A DNA stretch of 38,671 bases, taken from the NCBI GenBank assembly GCA_035471805.1, contig DATIPS010000001.1, positions 1 to 38,671 on the forward strand. Direction: 5' to 3'. Shown here one piece after another: positions 1 through 8,487 of this stretch. The stretch comes from Acidimicrobiia bacterium (lineage in GTDB: Bacteria; Actinomycetota; Acidimicrobiia; Spongiisociales; JAHEDJ01). The notes beneath the pieces were generated by a model. It did no database searches and was not told the DNA's origin. It was given only the letters and a program-made list of their open reading frames with translations. The position numbers and the translations under genes are program-made. Within the stretch, counting starts at the first letter, position 1. Each line of letters starts with the position of its first letter.

Positions 1-474
1 GGCAGGGGTCTCGATGAAATCGTTGGCCCAGATGCCATCGATGTGGCCGGCGATGGGACTGCCTTCGATCATCGATCGGATGCCGGTCGAAACCACGTAG
101 TGCTCTACGGAGATTCCTTCTTTGACGTAGGCCGGATCCGAGGCCACATGGGCTCGAGTGGTATCGAAGAACTCCGGAATGCCGGGACTCATTACAACCG
201 ATCGACCCAACTCGTGGAGTCGCTCCCGTGTCAGGTCGGCGAAGATTCCCTCATCGACATAGGTGAGGATGTGGTTGAGGTATGCGGTGTCTCTGGCGAT
301 GGAGATCCCCTTGGATCGGTAGTGATCCACCAAACCGTCGACTTCCCTCCAGAAGTTCCTGCCGTCCACATCGAACGCCTCGAACAGGGCGTCCTGTTGG
401 TTGCCGGGGATCAGCGTCCTGTCATAGTCCCAGATGAAGGCGATGACGGTCTGGGTGTAGAGCGGCGGTGGCAT
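1..474 (-). CDS. HAD-superfamily phosphatase, partial (N-terminal 158 residues)
   Basis: The gene starts with ATG at 474 on the minus strand and runs off the left edge, so only the first 158 codons are visible. Near the N-terminus it carries the HAD motif I as D-Y-D-R-T (residues about 14-18), with the nucleophile Asp and the acid/base Asp two residues on. A motif II-like V-V-S-T-G lies around residue 128. Between them is a helical cap-like region, so it is probably a phosphoserine phosphatase-like HAD hydrolase; the substrate cannot be told. The start is 3 bp after the stop of the upstream gene (478-867), so the two are probably cotranscribed. The downstream lysine motif III and acidic motif IV lie outside the window. 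Confidence 0.75.
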   Translation of the reverse strand, partial: MPPPLYTQTVIAFIWDYDRTLIPGNQQDALFEAFDVDGRNFWREVDGLVDHYRSKGISIARDTAYLNHILTYVDEGIFADLTRERLHELGRSVVMSPGIPEFFDTTRAHVASDPAYVKEGISVEHYVVSTGIRSMIEGSPIAGHIDGIWANDFIETPA

Positions 475-477
475 CGA

Positions 478-867
478 TCAGGGGATCTCGGGCCGTCCGA
501 AGTGAACGACACCGCCCTCGAACCACCACGCTTGCAGTGTGATTTCCGATCCACGCAGTTGCGCATGGGCCGGGCCCATCTCCGAGCTGTGGACGAGAAG
601 GGTGACCGTCCAATCCTCGGACATCATGCGGCGGAAACCAGGAAGATAGTCGGCCGGATCGGCATGGTGGGGAAGCACGCATTCGATCGTGCGCGCGGAA
701 CGGGCGACGACCGCCGGCGTGGTCGGCAACTCATGGATCGACTCGCCGAGAAAGAGGCGATTCCAGTCCATCAGGTCGGCCACCTCGCCTGCCCCGTGGT
801 AGGCGTCGAGACACGCCTCTGCCACCTCGTCTATATCTGTGAGTTCCCTTGTGAGAGCTAGTGCCAC
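478..867 (-). CDS. Hypothetical protein, 129 aa
   Basis: I do not recognise this family. The start chosen is GTG at 867, because an AAGGA ribosome-binding sequence lies 6 nt upstream of it and a -10-like TACAAT lies about 30 bp upstream. The frame stays open further upstream, into the aldo-keto reductase promoter, but that part looks non-coding. The product is soluble, with no signal peptide or membrane segment. The middle contains a run of small residues and His (V-L-P-H-H-A-D-P) and the C-terminal third is Trp-rich (Q-A-W-W-F-E-G-G). It is the first gene of a two-gene unit with the HAD phosphatase, so it may act with it; this is inference from spacing only. Confidence 0.55.
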   Translation of the reverse strand: MALALTRELTDIDEVAEACLDAYHGAGEVADLMDWNRLFLGESIHELPTTPAVVARSARTIECVLPHHADPADYLPGFRRMMSEDWTVTLLVHSSEMGPAHAQLRGSEITLQAWWFEGGVVHFGRPEIP

Positions 868-889
868 AGCCCATCCTTCGTCGGCCAAC

Positions 890-903
890 TTACAACATTG
901 TAA
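890..903. promoter_or_regulatory. Operator-like palindrome over the -10 of the minus-strand unit
   Basis: TTACAA-CA-TTGTAA is a perfect inverted repeat with 6-bp arms. Read on the minus strand it contains TACAAT (897-902), a good -10 hexamer, followed by AAGGA and the GTG start at 867. A repressor bound here would block the promoter of the unit 867-1. The TACA-N4-TGTA core resembles sites of winged-helix repressors, but no regulator gene is adjacent and I cannot name one. Confidence 0.4.
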
Positions 904-1015
904 TTCACCCGAGGGCGTGGCCCCGTGCATTCGGAATCGGTTGGAAACGGGTGCCCGATTCAATCCGCGGAACTGTTCCGTTCTAGTCTCGGGCCCGCGT
1001 AGAGAAAGGTTGATC

Positions 1016-1975
1016 ATGGAGTATCGAAGGCTCGGCAAGTCGGGGCTCAAGGTCAGTGTGCTGTCTTTTGGATCCTGGGTGTCTTTTCACAATCAGCTCG
1101 GTGTCGATACTGCGAAGGCGTGTATGCAGGCTGCTCGAGACGCAGGCGTGAACTTCTTCGACAACGCTGAGGTATACGCCGGAGGGGAGTCCGAGCGGAT
1201 CATGGGTCAGGTGATCCATGATCTCGGTTGGGACCGGTCCTCATACGTGATCTCGACCAAGTTCTTCTGGGGAATCTCAGACACGCCCAACATGCGCAAC
1301 ACCCTCAACCGCAAGTACCTCCTGCAGGCGATCGACGGCTCGCTCGATCGCCTCGGACTCGACTTCGTGGATCTCGTCTATTGCCATCGCGCCGATTCGA
1401 ACACGCCGATCGAGGAGACCGTGTGGGCGATGCACGACATCGTTGCTTCCGGCAAGGCTCTCTACTGGGGAACGTCGGAGTGGCATGCCGATGAGATCCG
1501 GGCGGCCTGGGAGATCGCAGAACGGCATCACTTGCACAAGCCGCTGATGGAGCAGCCCCAATACAACTTGCTGCATCGCAAGAAGGTAGAGAAGGAGTAC
1601 GCCCGTCTCTACGAGGACATCGGTCTCGGTACGACTGTCTGGAGCCCGCTGGCATCCGGTCTTTTGACCGGCAAGTACCTCGAAGGAATCCCGGAGGGAA
1701 GCCGGGGAGCCCTCGAAGGGTATGGGTGGCTTCAGGACTTCCTGACCGATGAGGCGAATCTCGCGAAGGTGCGGAACCTCAAAGCCGTGGCCGATGACCT
1801 GGGATGCAGTCTGGCGCAGATGTCGATCGCCTGGTGTGCCAAGAATCCGAACGTGTCGACGGTGATCACGGGTGCCAGTCGTGTCGAGCAGGTACATGAG
1901 AACATGGCGGCGCTGGAGGTAATCGACCGGCTCGACGATGAGGTCATGGAGCGAATCGACGGGATCGTTTCATAA
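1016..1975 (+). CDS. Aldo-keto reductase (potassium channel beta-subunit-like, AKR6 type)
   Basis: This is a 319-aa NADPH-dependent TIM-barrel oxidoreductase. The N-terminus [13 protein letters not shown] is typical of the family. The catalytic tetrad is visible as Asp49 and Tyr54 (F-F-D-N-A-E-V-Y), Lys82 (S-T-K-F-F-W) and His124 (V-Y-C-H-R). The cofactor-binding end is intact ([12 protein letters not shown], then V-I-T-G-A-S-R near the C-terminus). The Y-R-R-L-G start and the W-G-T-S-E-W segment place it nearest the Kv-beta/YghZ-like group, which reduces aldehydes or ketones in the cytosol. The ATG at 1016 is preceded by GAAAGG; the open frame upstream is not coding. It is monocistronic, divergent from the 867-1 unit, and the physiological substrate is unknown. 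Confidence 0.9.
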   Translation: MEYRRLGKSGLKVSVLSFGSWVSFHNQLGVDTAKACMQAARDAGVNFFDNAEVYAGGESERIMGQVIHDLGWDRSSYVISTKFFWGISDTPNMRNTLNRKYLLQAIDGSLDRLGLDFVDLVYCHRADSNTPIEETVWAMHDIVASGKALYWGTSEWHADEIRAAWEIAERHHLHKPLMEQPQYNLLHRKKVEKEYARLYEDIGLGTTVWSPLASGLLTGKYLEGIPEGSRGALEGYGWLQDFLTDEANLAKVRNLKAVADDLGCSLAQMSIAWCAKNPNVSTVITGASRVEQVHENMAALEVIDRLDDEVMERIDGIVS

Positions 1976-2085
1976 GCGGCGGCCCGGGCACAGATCCGGG
2001 AGGCACTAAACCTTTCTGGCCCGGACGCCGATCAACCAGACAAGATGCGTACGGCACAACCGCGAGCACGCTGGGAGTCTGGACA

Positions 2086-3225
2086 ATGAGACGGGGAGCG
2101 ATCGCTACCGAGGTGGAACCGATCGGCCGGGCACCGAAGCACGTCTTGCTGCAGCAAATGAGGAGGCTCGGCTCGGACTTGCTGATGACGAGTGTCGCCG
2201 ACGGCTCCGGATCGTTCATCTCGATCCTCAACCCTCAGCGCCAGATCGTCTATGCCAACAAGGCTCTGCAAGATGCGTTCGGTGTGACCGGAGAGAATGC
2301 CATCGGCCTTCGCCCCGGTGAGTTGATGGGGTGCCGGAATGTGAACATCGGCCCGGACGGTTGTGGCACATCGGAGAACTGCTCGACGTGCGGCACCGCA
2401 ACGGCAGTTCGAAAGGCCCGCCGTGGATCTCCGCACCAGGAAGAGTGCCGGATCCTTCGGGAGGATGGCGACCCGATCGACCTCAAGGTAAACGCGGCGC
2501 CGGTCTCCTTCGACGGAGACGAGTACATCCTCTACTCGGCCATCGACATAAGCGATACGAAGAGGCGGCGGTCGCTCGAGCGAATCTTCTTCCACGACAT
2601 AATGAACACGGCAACGGGCGTTCGGGGTCTCTCGTCTCTCGCCCGGATCGTCCCCACTGATGAAAGGGACGAGATGCTGGAGCTCATCGAGGAAACGTCT
2701 GAACATCTCATAGATGAGATCGAAGGCCAGCGCGATCTGCTCGCCGCCGAGAGCCGGGAACTCGTCGTGAAGCTGCAGCCGATCGATTCGTCGCTATTGC
2801 TCAAGGGCCTGACGGCCCTGTATGAGGCCCATGAGGTGGGGGAGGGGAAGTCGATCGTCATCGACCAACGCAGCTATGGGGCGACTTTCGTGTCCGATCC
2901 GACACTGCTCGGCAGGGTCGTCGGTAATCTCATCAAGAATGCACTCGAAGCGACACGCCCCGGCGGGATGGTCCGAGTCCGGTGCAATCGGGATGGCGAG
3001 TGGATCTTCTTCACCGTCCACAACGCGAGCGTTATTCCCGACGCGTCACAGGCACAGATCTTCCAGAGATCCTTCTCAACAAAGGGAGAAGGGCGGGGTC
3101 TCGGGACCTACGGATCCCGGCTCTTGACGGAACGATATCTCAACGGTGAGATCAGATTCATCAGCGCTCCCGGCATCGGCACGACGTTCACGGTCGCTCT
3201 CCCGCTGGACACGACTGCGGTCTAG
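2086..3225 (+). CDS. PAS-domain sensor histidine kinase with a four-cysteine cluster
   Basis: This 379-aa protein is soluble, with no membrane segment. A PAS domain covers about residues 40-155 and contains Cys83, Cys93, Cys99 and Cys102 in the pattern C-x9-C-x5-C-x2-C, plus Cys121. The phosphoacceptor helix follows, with F-F-H170-D-I-M-N-T. The HATPase_c domain has an N-box (G-N-L-I-K-N-A-L-E, 280-288) and a glycine lid (G-E-G-R-G-L-G-T-Y-G, 335-344). The H-D-x-x-N-T box resembles kinases that lack a canonical HisKA. The cysteine pattern is seen in PAS kinases thought to sense redox state or bind a metal; that role is inference here. No response regulator lies beside it, so it is an orphan kinase. 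The ATG at 2086 has GGGAG 9 nt upstream. Confidence 0.88.
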   Translation: MRRGAIATEVEPIGRAPKHVLLQQMRRLGSDLLMTSVADGSGSFISILNPQRQIVYANKALQDAFGVTGENAIGLRPGELMGCRNVNIGPDGCGTSENCSTCGTATAVRKARRGSPHQEECRILREDGDPIDLKVNAAPVSFDGDEYILYSAIDISDTKRRRSLERIFFHDIMNTATGVRGLSSLARIVPTDERDEMLELIEETSEHLIDEIEGQRDLLAAESRELVVKLQPIDSSLLLKGLTALYEAHEVGEGKSIVIDQRSYGATFVSDPTLLGRVVGNLIKNALEATRPGGMVRVRCNRDGEWIFFTVHNASVIPDASQAQIFQRSFSTKGEGRGLGTYGSRLLTERYLNGEIRFISAPGIGTTFTVALPLDTTAV

Positions 3226-3229
3226 AGGT

Positions 3230-3257
3230 CCTTCGCGGCCACCGTCGCGAGGTTTCT
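3230..3257 (+). terminator. Terminator-like hairpin after the histidine kinase
   Basis: CCT(T)CGCG at 3230-3237 pairs with CGCGAGG at 3246-3252, giving seven base pairs with one bulged T and an 8-nt loop, followed by TTTCT. It starts 4 nt after the kinase stop codon. The stem is short and the T tract is weak. Confidence 0.35.
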
Positions 3258-3272
3258 GTCCCAACGGTGGCT

Positions 3273-3284
3273 TACGTTGCTCGT
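3273..3284 (+). promoter_or_regulatory. Candidate leaderless promoter (-10) of comM
   Basis: TACGTT at 3273-3278 fits TANNNT and ends exactly 6 nt before the ATG at 3285, so transcription would start on or next to the start codon. There is no Shine-Dalgarno sequence in front of this ATG. No clear -35 is seen. Confidence 0.4.
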
Positions 3285-4760
3285 ATGTTCGCATCAGTCA
3301 CCTCCGTCGCTCTGGTCGGCATCGAACCGCAATCGGTCAGGGTCGAAGTCCACATAAGCCCATCGAAACCGGCGCTCACGGTCGTCGGTTTGCCGGACAC
3401 GGCGATCCGGGAGGCGCGCGATCGGGTGCGAGCCGCTCTGGCTTCTTCCGGATATTCCCTTCCCGGCAGGCGGGTGACGGTCAATCTCGCCCCGGCCGAC
3501 CTTCCCAAGGTCGGTTCTGCGTACGATCTGCCCATAGCGCTCGGAGTCCTGGCTGCGGCGGGTCAGGTTCCTCCGGGCGTCGGCGAGGTGGTCGCGCTGG
3601 GCGAGTTGGCGCTCGACGGACGAGTGAGACCGGCGAGGGGCGGTCTTGCCGCCGGATTGCTCGCCCGCGCGAAGGGCCTTCCGTGCGTCGTCGCGTCGGA
3701 GTCGGTCCCCGAAGCTCTCCTGGCGGGAAGCGGACGAGTGTATGGAGTCGACTCGCTGGCAGAAGCCGTATCAGCGGCCCTGGGTGAGCTTCCGCACAAC
3801 CCGCCGCCCGAGACCCATGATGAATGCGGGTCATCGGAAACAGACATGGCGGAAATCCGCGGGCAGGTGGTTGCGAAGCGAGCCCTCGAGGTTGCGGCGG
3901 CCGGCGGGCACCACGTTCTGATGTGGGGTCCACCGGGGTCCGGGAAGACCATGCTCGCCAGAGCTCTGCAGGGAATCCTGCCGGATCTGACACCTGAGGA
4001 GTCACTGGACGTTGCCCAGGTCTGGTCGGCTTCGGGAAGAGGGAGACCGTCACTGAGAAGACCGCCCTTCCGGGCCCCTCATCACACGGCTACCGTTGCT
4101 GCGCTGGTCGGTGGCGGCAGCGGGATCCCGGTTCCGGGAGAGGCGTCTTTGGCCCACCGGGGGGTCCTGTTCCTGGATGAGCTGGGTGAGTTCCCCTCCA
4201 GTTCCCTCGATGCGCTTCGACAGCCGCTCGAGGATCAGCGTGTGATCGTGGCCCGCAAGGGAGCAACCGTCGAGTTTCCGGCCGCCCTCCAGGTAGTCGG
4301 TGCCACGAACCCGTGCCCGTGTGGATTCATGGGGGATCGAATCGTGGGTTGCCGTTGTTCGACCCCGCAGGTAGATCGCTACAGAAGGCGCCTCTCCGGT
4401 CCCATGATCGACCGTTTCGACCTTCGGGTTCCGGTCCCCAGGATCGACCGGTCCTCCCTGATGGGGCCGGCCGGCGAGCGCAGTGAGGTTGTCAGAGATC
4501 GAGTTGCCTCTGCCCGCCTACGGCAGATGGAAAGAGGCGTCTTGAATCGTTCGATGGGTCGCGATCGCCTGGATGCTCAGGCTTGGGAGGCGGGAGGCAT
4601 GAGTCTGTTGGGGCGGGCGTTCGATCGCAGGCAGATCTCCGGCCGTGGATTCGATCGGATCCGTCGCGTAGCCCGCACGATCGCCGATCTGGCCGGCTCC
4701 GATGGAGTCGCAGAACCCCATGTGGCCGAAGCCCTTTCCTATCGAGGAGAGTGGTCCTAG
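3285..4760 (+). CDS. comM: ComM/YifB-family Mg-chelatase-like AAA+ ATPase
   Basis: The 491-aa product has the order known for ComM: an N-terminal Lon-like domain (V-A-L-V-G-I-E, then P-A-L-T-V-V-G-L-P-D), a Mg-chelatase AAA+ core with Walker A G-P-P-G-S-G-K-T at about residues 218-225, Walker B L-F-L-D-E-L-G-E, a sensor region with A-T-N-P-C-P-C-G, and a C-terminal Mg_chelatase_C helical domain. ComM is a hexameric helicase that promotes branch migration when foreign DNA is integrated during transformation. ATG 3285 is preferred over the upstream GTG 3267 because it begins at the family's usual N-terminus (M-F-A-S-V-T-S-V-A-L-V-G). The stop codon overlaps the dprA GTG by one base, so the two are translationally coupled. 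Confidence 0.93.
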   Translation: MFASVTSVALVGIEPQSVRVEVHISPSKPALTVVGLPDTAIREARDRVRAALASSGYSLPGRRVTVNLAPADLPKVGSAYDLPIALGVLAAAGQVPPGVGEVVALGELALDGRVRPARGGLAAGLLARAKGLPCVVASESVPEALLAGSGRVYGVDSLAEAVSAALGELPHNPPPETHDECGSSETDMAEIRGQVVAKRALEVAAAGGHHVLMWGPPGSGKTMLARALQGILPDLTPEESLDVAQVWSASGRGRPSLRRPPFRAPHHTATVAALVGGGSGIPVPGEASLAHRGVLFLDELGEFPSSSLDALRQPLEDQRVIVARKGATVEFPAALQVVGATNPCPCGFMGDRIVGCRCSTPQVDRYRRRLSGPMIDRFDLRVPVPRIDRSSLMGPAGERSEVVRDRVASARLRQMERGVLNRSMGRDRLDAQAWEAGGMSLLGRAFDRRQISGRGFDRIRRVARTIADLAGSDGVAEPHVAEALSYRGEWS

Positions 4761-5785
4761 TGAGCGACGATCGTCTCAGGCTCGCCTTTGTGGGGATGCA
4801 CCCCACCCGGAGACGAAAGCTGCTCGACGAGTACGGGTCTGCCGGGAGTGTGTTGACCGGGATCGCCGGCGGCGTCGTAGAGGTTCCCGCACACGCTCGG
4901 GCTGCAGCAGAGGTACCGGCGTCGGACCGTCGCGCCGAACTGGCCGGCGCAGGCATCCAGGCAGTGCTGCGAGAAGATCTACCTGCGCACGTCGCTTCAT
5001 TGCCCGATGCGCCCGATCTCCTCTTCGTCCGGGGTCGGATTCCCGACGAGCGCGGGGTCGCAGTTGTAGGGACGAGAACGGCTACGTCGTACGGGATTCG
5101 GCTTGCCGAAGAGTTCGGCCGTGCTCTGGCGGTTGCCGGGTGGCCGGTTGTGAGCGGACTCGCCAAAGGAGTCGATGCGGCAGCCCATCGCGGTGCCGTT
5201 TCGGCCGACGGTGTCTCCGTGGCCGTGCTCGGCTGCGGACCCGACCGCTGGTATCCATCATCCAACCGACAACTGGGTGAGGCGATTCTCTTCGCCGACG
5301 GTGGAGTGGCTTCGGAGTACCCGCCCGGTACTCCCCCTTCCGGATGGCGCTTCCCGCCCCGCAATCGGATCATCAGCGCTCTCTCGGCGGCGACCGTCGT
5401 GGTGGAAGCCCGGCCGAGGGGTGGGGCTCTCATAACCGCACGGGCCGCGCTCGAGCAGGGGAGAGAGGTGCTGGCCGTCCCCGGCGACGTCGACCGGGAG
5501 ACTTCTGAGGGATGCAATCTCATCATCAGGGACGGAGCCATCCCCGTCTTGGGTGCTGATGACCTGGTGGAGGCGGTCTCGCTCATCCTGGGCCCGCCAA
5601 GACCGGTAGAAGGAGTTCGCCGCGACTCTCTGGCTGCACTGATCGGTCCGGTGGGAAGGACGGTCGAGTGGGTGGTCGAGCACCTGGGCAGGCCGACCGG
5701 GCAGGTGCTGGCCGAGTTGGCGCGTCTGGAAGCTGCCGGCGAGATACGACTGGTGGGCGGACGGGTTGTCGGGATAGCGAAGTGA
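4760..5785 (+). CDS. dprA: DNA-processing protein DprA (Smf)
   Basis: This 341-aa protein binds incoming single-stranded DNA and loads RecA during transformation. The Rossmann-like core is clear: V-A-V-V-G-T-R near residue 100, then S-G-L-A-K-G-V-D-A-A-A-H (the SGxAxGiD motif), F-P-P-R-N-R-I-I-S-A-L-S, and E-A-R-P-R-G-G-A-L-I-T-A with V-P-G-D-V. A C-terminal winged-helix DprA_WH domain follows (about 285-341). The GTG start at 4760 shares its G with the comM stop (TAGTG) and has AGGAG about 11 nt upstream; the longer open frame upstream lies inside comM and is ignored. Pairing with comM and a Xer recombinase is the usual actinobacterial order. No comEA/comEC is in the window, so natural competence itself cannot be claimed. 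Confidence 0.95.
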   Translation: MSDDRLRLAFVGMHPTRRRKLLDEYGSAGSVLTGIAGGVVEVPAHARAAAEVPASDRRAELAGAGIQAVLREDLPAHVASLPDAPDLLFVRGRIPDERGVAVVGTRTATSYGIRLAEEFGRALAVAGWPVVSGLAKGVDAAAHRGAVSADGVSVAVLGCGPDRWYPSSNRQLGEAILFADGGVASEYPPGTPPSGWRFPPRNRIISALSAATVVVEARPRGGALITARAALEQGREVLAVPGDVDRETSEGCNLIIRDGAIPVLGADDLVEAVSLILGPPRPVEGVRRDSLAALIGPVGRTVEWVVEHLGRPTGQVLAELARLEAAGEIRLVGGRVVGIAK

Positions 5786-5848
5786 GTCCGGAGGCGAATG
5801 TCCGTCCGGGTCGTTGACCCGACCGGCGGAGGCAGCAAGGATTGACAT

Positions 5849-6742
5849 GTGGCAAAGATCCCCCATCAACCCGAATGGGTCGTGGCCGATGTCGCCGCCT
5901 ATCTCGAGAGAAAGGCGGGACAGCGCGGCGCGTCGCCGCATACTCTCGAGGCCTACCGGCGTGATCTGGCACAGTTCTTTGCCTTCTGTGATCGTGCCGG
6001 CGTTTCTGACCTGTCATCGATCGATCGGAGGATTGTCCGGAGATATCTGGCCTATCTGGACACCCTCGGTTATGCCAGACGATCCATCGCCAGGAAGGCT
6101 TCTGCGGTGCGTTCGTTCTTCGCAGACCTGACGCGCCGGGGGCAGCTGCCGGTGAATCCCGCCGAGCAAGTTGCGCGGCCGAAGCTTCCCAAGACCCTCC
6201 CGGCCGCGTTGCCCCAGCGGGCAATGCACATGGTGCTCGAATCCATCGACGGGGATGAGCCGCTCGAGATTCGCGACCGGGCGATCCTCGAAGTTCTCTA
6301 CGCCTCCGGACTCCGCGTCGCCGAGTTGGCTTCGCTCCGCGTTACCGACGTAGAGGGAAGGGATATGATCCGTGTCGTCGGGAAAGGCGATCGGCAGCGT
6401 GTCGTGCCGCTGGGGGAGCCGGCGGTCCGTGCAGTTGCCCGCTATCTCGACCTGGCGCGACCGTATCTTGCCGGCGAATCGGCCGGTGGTGCTTTGTGGA
6501 TCGGCGCACGCGGAGGCCCACTCGACGGGCGGGGAATCAGGAGAATCGTCCGTTTTCGGGCCGGGACCTTTCCGCACGCTTTCAGACATTCTTTCGCAAC
6601 TCACCTGTTAGAGGGCGGAGCTGATCTACGATCTGTGCAGGAATTGCTGGGACACATTGAACTGGCAACGACCCAGATTTACACTTCGGTGACCCGGGAC
6701 CATCTCAAGGCGGCATATGAACGAAGCCATCCGCGAGCCTGA
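5849..6742 (+). CDS. xerC: Tyrosine recombinase XerC/XerD
   Basis: The 297-aa protein has an N-terminal SAM-like DNA-binding domain (about 10-100) and a catalytic domain with all six active-site residues: Arg156 (A-S-G-L-R-V-A-E-L), Lys179 (G-K-G-D-R-Q-R), His243 and Arg246 (H-A-F-R-H-S-F-A-T-H-L-L), His269 (L-G-H) and nucleophile Tyr278 (T-T-Q-I-Y-T). It resolves chromosome dimers at dif by strand exchange at septation. The segment before His243 looks a few residues shorter than in most Xer proteins. By position it matches the xerC of mycobacteria and streptomycetes, but XerD cannot be excluded from sequence alone. The GTG at 5849 has AAGGA upstream. It lies 63 bp after dprA and its 3' end overlaps whiG by 26 bp. 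Confidence 0.92.
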   Translation: MAKIPHQPEWVVADVAAYLERKAGQRGASPHTLEAYRRDLAQFFAFCDRAGVSDLSSIDRRIVRRYLAYLDTLGYARRSIARKASAVRSFFADLTRRGQLPVNPAEQVARPKLPKTLPAALPQRAMHMVLESIDGDEPLEIRDRAILEVLYASGLRVAELASLRVTDVEGRDMIRVVGKGDRQRVVPLGEPAVRAVARYLDLARPYLAGESAGGALWIGARGGPLDGRGIRRIVRFRAGTFPHAFRHSFATHLLEGGADLRSVQELLGHIELATTQIYTSVTRDHLKAAYERSHPRA

Positions 6743-7508
6743 ACGATCCTCCGACGACCACGTCATGGAGTTGTGGCAGCGCTTTAAACAATCCGGCGAG
6801 GATTCCGTTCGCGACGCGCTCATCCTCCACTACTCGCCGCTGGTCAAGTTCGTCGCCGGCCGTGTCGGAGTCGGGCTGCCGCGCAACGTCGAGCAGTCCG
6901 ACCTGATCTCATACGGGATATTCGGCTTGATCGACGCCATCGACAAGTTCGACCTCGAGCGCGGCTTCAAATTCGAGACATATGCGATCAACCGCATACG
7001 GGGCGCCATCCTCGACGAACTCCGGCAGCTGGACTGGGTACCGCGCTCCGTTCGATCACGGGCGAGGGAGATCGAGCGTTCGCTCGCAGAGTTGGAACAT
7101 CGTTTTCAGCGGTCACCGAGCGAGGAAGAACTGGCAGCCCACATGGACATGCCGCTCGGCGACCTGCAGGACAATCTCGCAGAGATCTCGAATCTGGGAC
7201 TGGTCGCCCTCGACGAACTGCTGGGCCGCGACCGCGACTCGTCGACCGTCGGTGATGTTCTCCCGGACCCGCGTGGGACCAGCCCGGAGGCTGCCTTCCA
7301 GGTGGAAGAGATGAAGCGGGTTCTGGCGGATTCCATCAACCGACTTCCCGATCGTGAGCGTCTCGTCGTCACCCTCTACTACTACGAGGGGCTCACCTTG
7401 TCGGAGATCGGCGATGTCATGGGCGTCACGGAATCCCGTGTATGCCAGATCCACACGAAGTCGGTGATGAGCCTCCGAAACCGGATGACCGAGCCGACCT
7501 ATAGGTGA
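6717..7508 (+). CDS. whiG: RNA polymerase sigma factor, FliA/WhiG family
   Basis: The 263-aa sigma-70 factor lacks region 1.1. Region 2 (about 20-100) contains the recognisable F-K-F-E-T-Y-A-I-N-R-I-R-G-A-I-L-D-E-L-R motif of the FliA/WhiG group, followed by D-W-V-P-R-S-V-R and region 3. Region 4 (about 205-258) carries L-T-L-S-E-I-G-D-V-M-G-V-T-E-S-R-V-C-Q-I-H. In Streptomyces the orthologue whiG lies near rpsB and commits aerial hyphae to sporulation; in flagellated bacteria the same family drives flagellar genes. Which role applies here is unknown, because no flagellar or whi genes are in the window. The ATG at 6717 is preceded by AAGGCGG and lies inside the end of xerC, giving translational coupling. 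Confidence 0.93.
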   Translation: MNEAIREPERSSDDHVMELWQRFKQSGEDSVRDALILHYSPLVKFVAGRVGVGLPRNVEQSDLISYGIFGLIDAIDKFDLERGFKFETYAINRIRGAILDELRQLDWVPRSVRSRAREIERSLAELEHRFQRSPSEEELAAHMDMPLGDLQDNLAEISNLGLVALDELLGRDRDSSTVGDVLPDPRGTSPEAAFQVEEMKRVLADSINRLPDRERLVVTLYYYEGLTLSEIGDVMGVTESRVCQIHTKSVMSLRNRMTEPTYR

Positions 7509-7725
7509 TCATCGGCGCCGCCGATAGTCGAGAGTGCAGTAGCAGACCCCAGCATCTGCTTCGAGCGGTCATCCGACACATCGTCTCACTCAACTTGCCG
7601 GCCGACGGCACGCTGTTACGCTCCTCACTAAGAACGCACGCCTCGTGCGAACTCCCACGGTCGAAGCGGATGCTTCGCGGGAGAGCCATTTGCCGGGGCG
7701 GAGGAACAACCACAAAGGAGCAGCT
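7509..7725 (+). promoter_or_regulatory. rpsB promoter region and 5' leader
   Basis: No gene is visible in this 217-bp gap. A small perfect hairpin (ATCGGC-GCC-GCCGAT, 7511-7525) follows the whiG stop without a T tract. A promoter candidate is TTGCCG at 7595-7600 with TACGCT at 7617-7622, 16 bp apart. The transcript would then have a leader of about 95 nt ending in AAAGGAG (7714-7720) before the rpsB GTG. Such a leader could host ribosomal protein S2 autoregulation; I cannot define a structure by eye. Confidence 0.45.
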
Positions 7726-8487
7726 GTGTCCGCAGTGACAATGAAGCAGTTGCTGGAAGCCGGCGTCCACTTCGGGCATCAGACCCAACGGTGGAATCCC
7801 AAGATGCAGCCGTACATCTACGGCGAGCGGAACGGGATTCACATCGTGGATCTCCGGCAGACACTCCAGCAGACCCTCAACGCCCACAAGTTCGTGCGCG
7901 ATCTCGTGGAAGCGGGTGGAACCGTGCTCTTCGTCGGAACGAAGAAGCAGACGCAAAGCGCGATAGCCGAGAACGCCGAGCGAGCCGAAATGCCCTATGT
8001 CAACTTCCGTTGGCTTGGCGGAATGCTCACCAACTTCCAGACGATTCAAAAGCGGATCGCCTACATGAAGGAACTCGAGCGGATGGACGAGACGGGTGAG
8101 ATGGCTTCCCGTCCCAAGAAGGAACGTCTGCGCCTGCGACGTGAGCGCGACAAGCTCGTTCGCAACCTGGGTGGGGTTCGAAATCTCAACGGCCTGCCTG
8201 ATGTCGTGTTCATCGTCGATGTCAACGCCGAAGCCACCGCAGTAACGGAAGCGAGCCGGCTCGGAATACCCATAGTGGCGGTTGTCGACACCAACTGTGA
8301 TCCGGACCTCATCGACATGGTGATTCCCGGTAACGACGATGCGATTCGCTCGGCAGATCTGTTTGCCTCGGTGATAGCCGACGCATGCCGGGAAGGCCGG
8401 GATCTCGTTGGAAAAGACTCCATGAAAGTTGTCGCGCCGGTCGTTGAAGAAGAGATCGCGGCCGCGGACCTGACCGAAGAGGAATGA
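7726..8487 (+). CDS. rpsB: 30S ribosomal protein S2
   Basis: The 253-aa S2 protein is recognised by [15 protein letters not shown] at the N-terminus, then [23 protein letters not shown], and P-D-V-V-F-I-V-D / [14 protein letters not shown] in the C-terminal half. S2 binds the 30S head-body junction near the anti-Shine-Dalgarno helix and bridges S1. GTG at 7726 is chosen because AAAGGAG lies 5 nt upstream and the protein then begins at the family's usual point; the longer frame starts before the ribosome-binding site. The stop overlaps the tsf ATG (ATGA), so S2 and EF-Ts are coupled. Confidence 0.97.
   Translation: MSAVTMKQLLEAGVHFGHQTQRWNPKMQPYIYGERNGIHIVDLRQTLQQTLNAHKFVRDLVEAGGTVLFVGTKKQTQSAIAENAERAEMPYVNFRWLGGMLTNFQTIQKRIAYMKELERMDETGEMASRPKKERLRLRRERDKLVRNLGGVRNLNGLPDVVFIVDVNAEATAVTEASRLGIPIVAVVDTNCDPDLIDMVIPGNDDAIRSADLFASVIADACREGRDLVGKDSMKVVAPVVEEEIAAADLTEEE

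Noticed and set aside
1983-2000. CCCGG/CCGGG repeat after the aldo-keto reductase gene
   Set aside because: Five base pairs with an 8-nt loop and no adjacent T run; too weak to call.
3285-5785. comM and dprA as evidence for natural competence
   Set aside because: Both genes are widespread in bacteria not known to be transformable; no uptake genes are in the window.
5807-5821. Small perfect hairpin CGGGTC-GTT-GACCCG between dprA and xerC
   Set aside because: Short stem, tight loop and no T tract; common by chance in GC-rich DNA, so not called a terminator.
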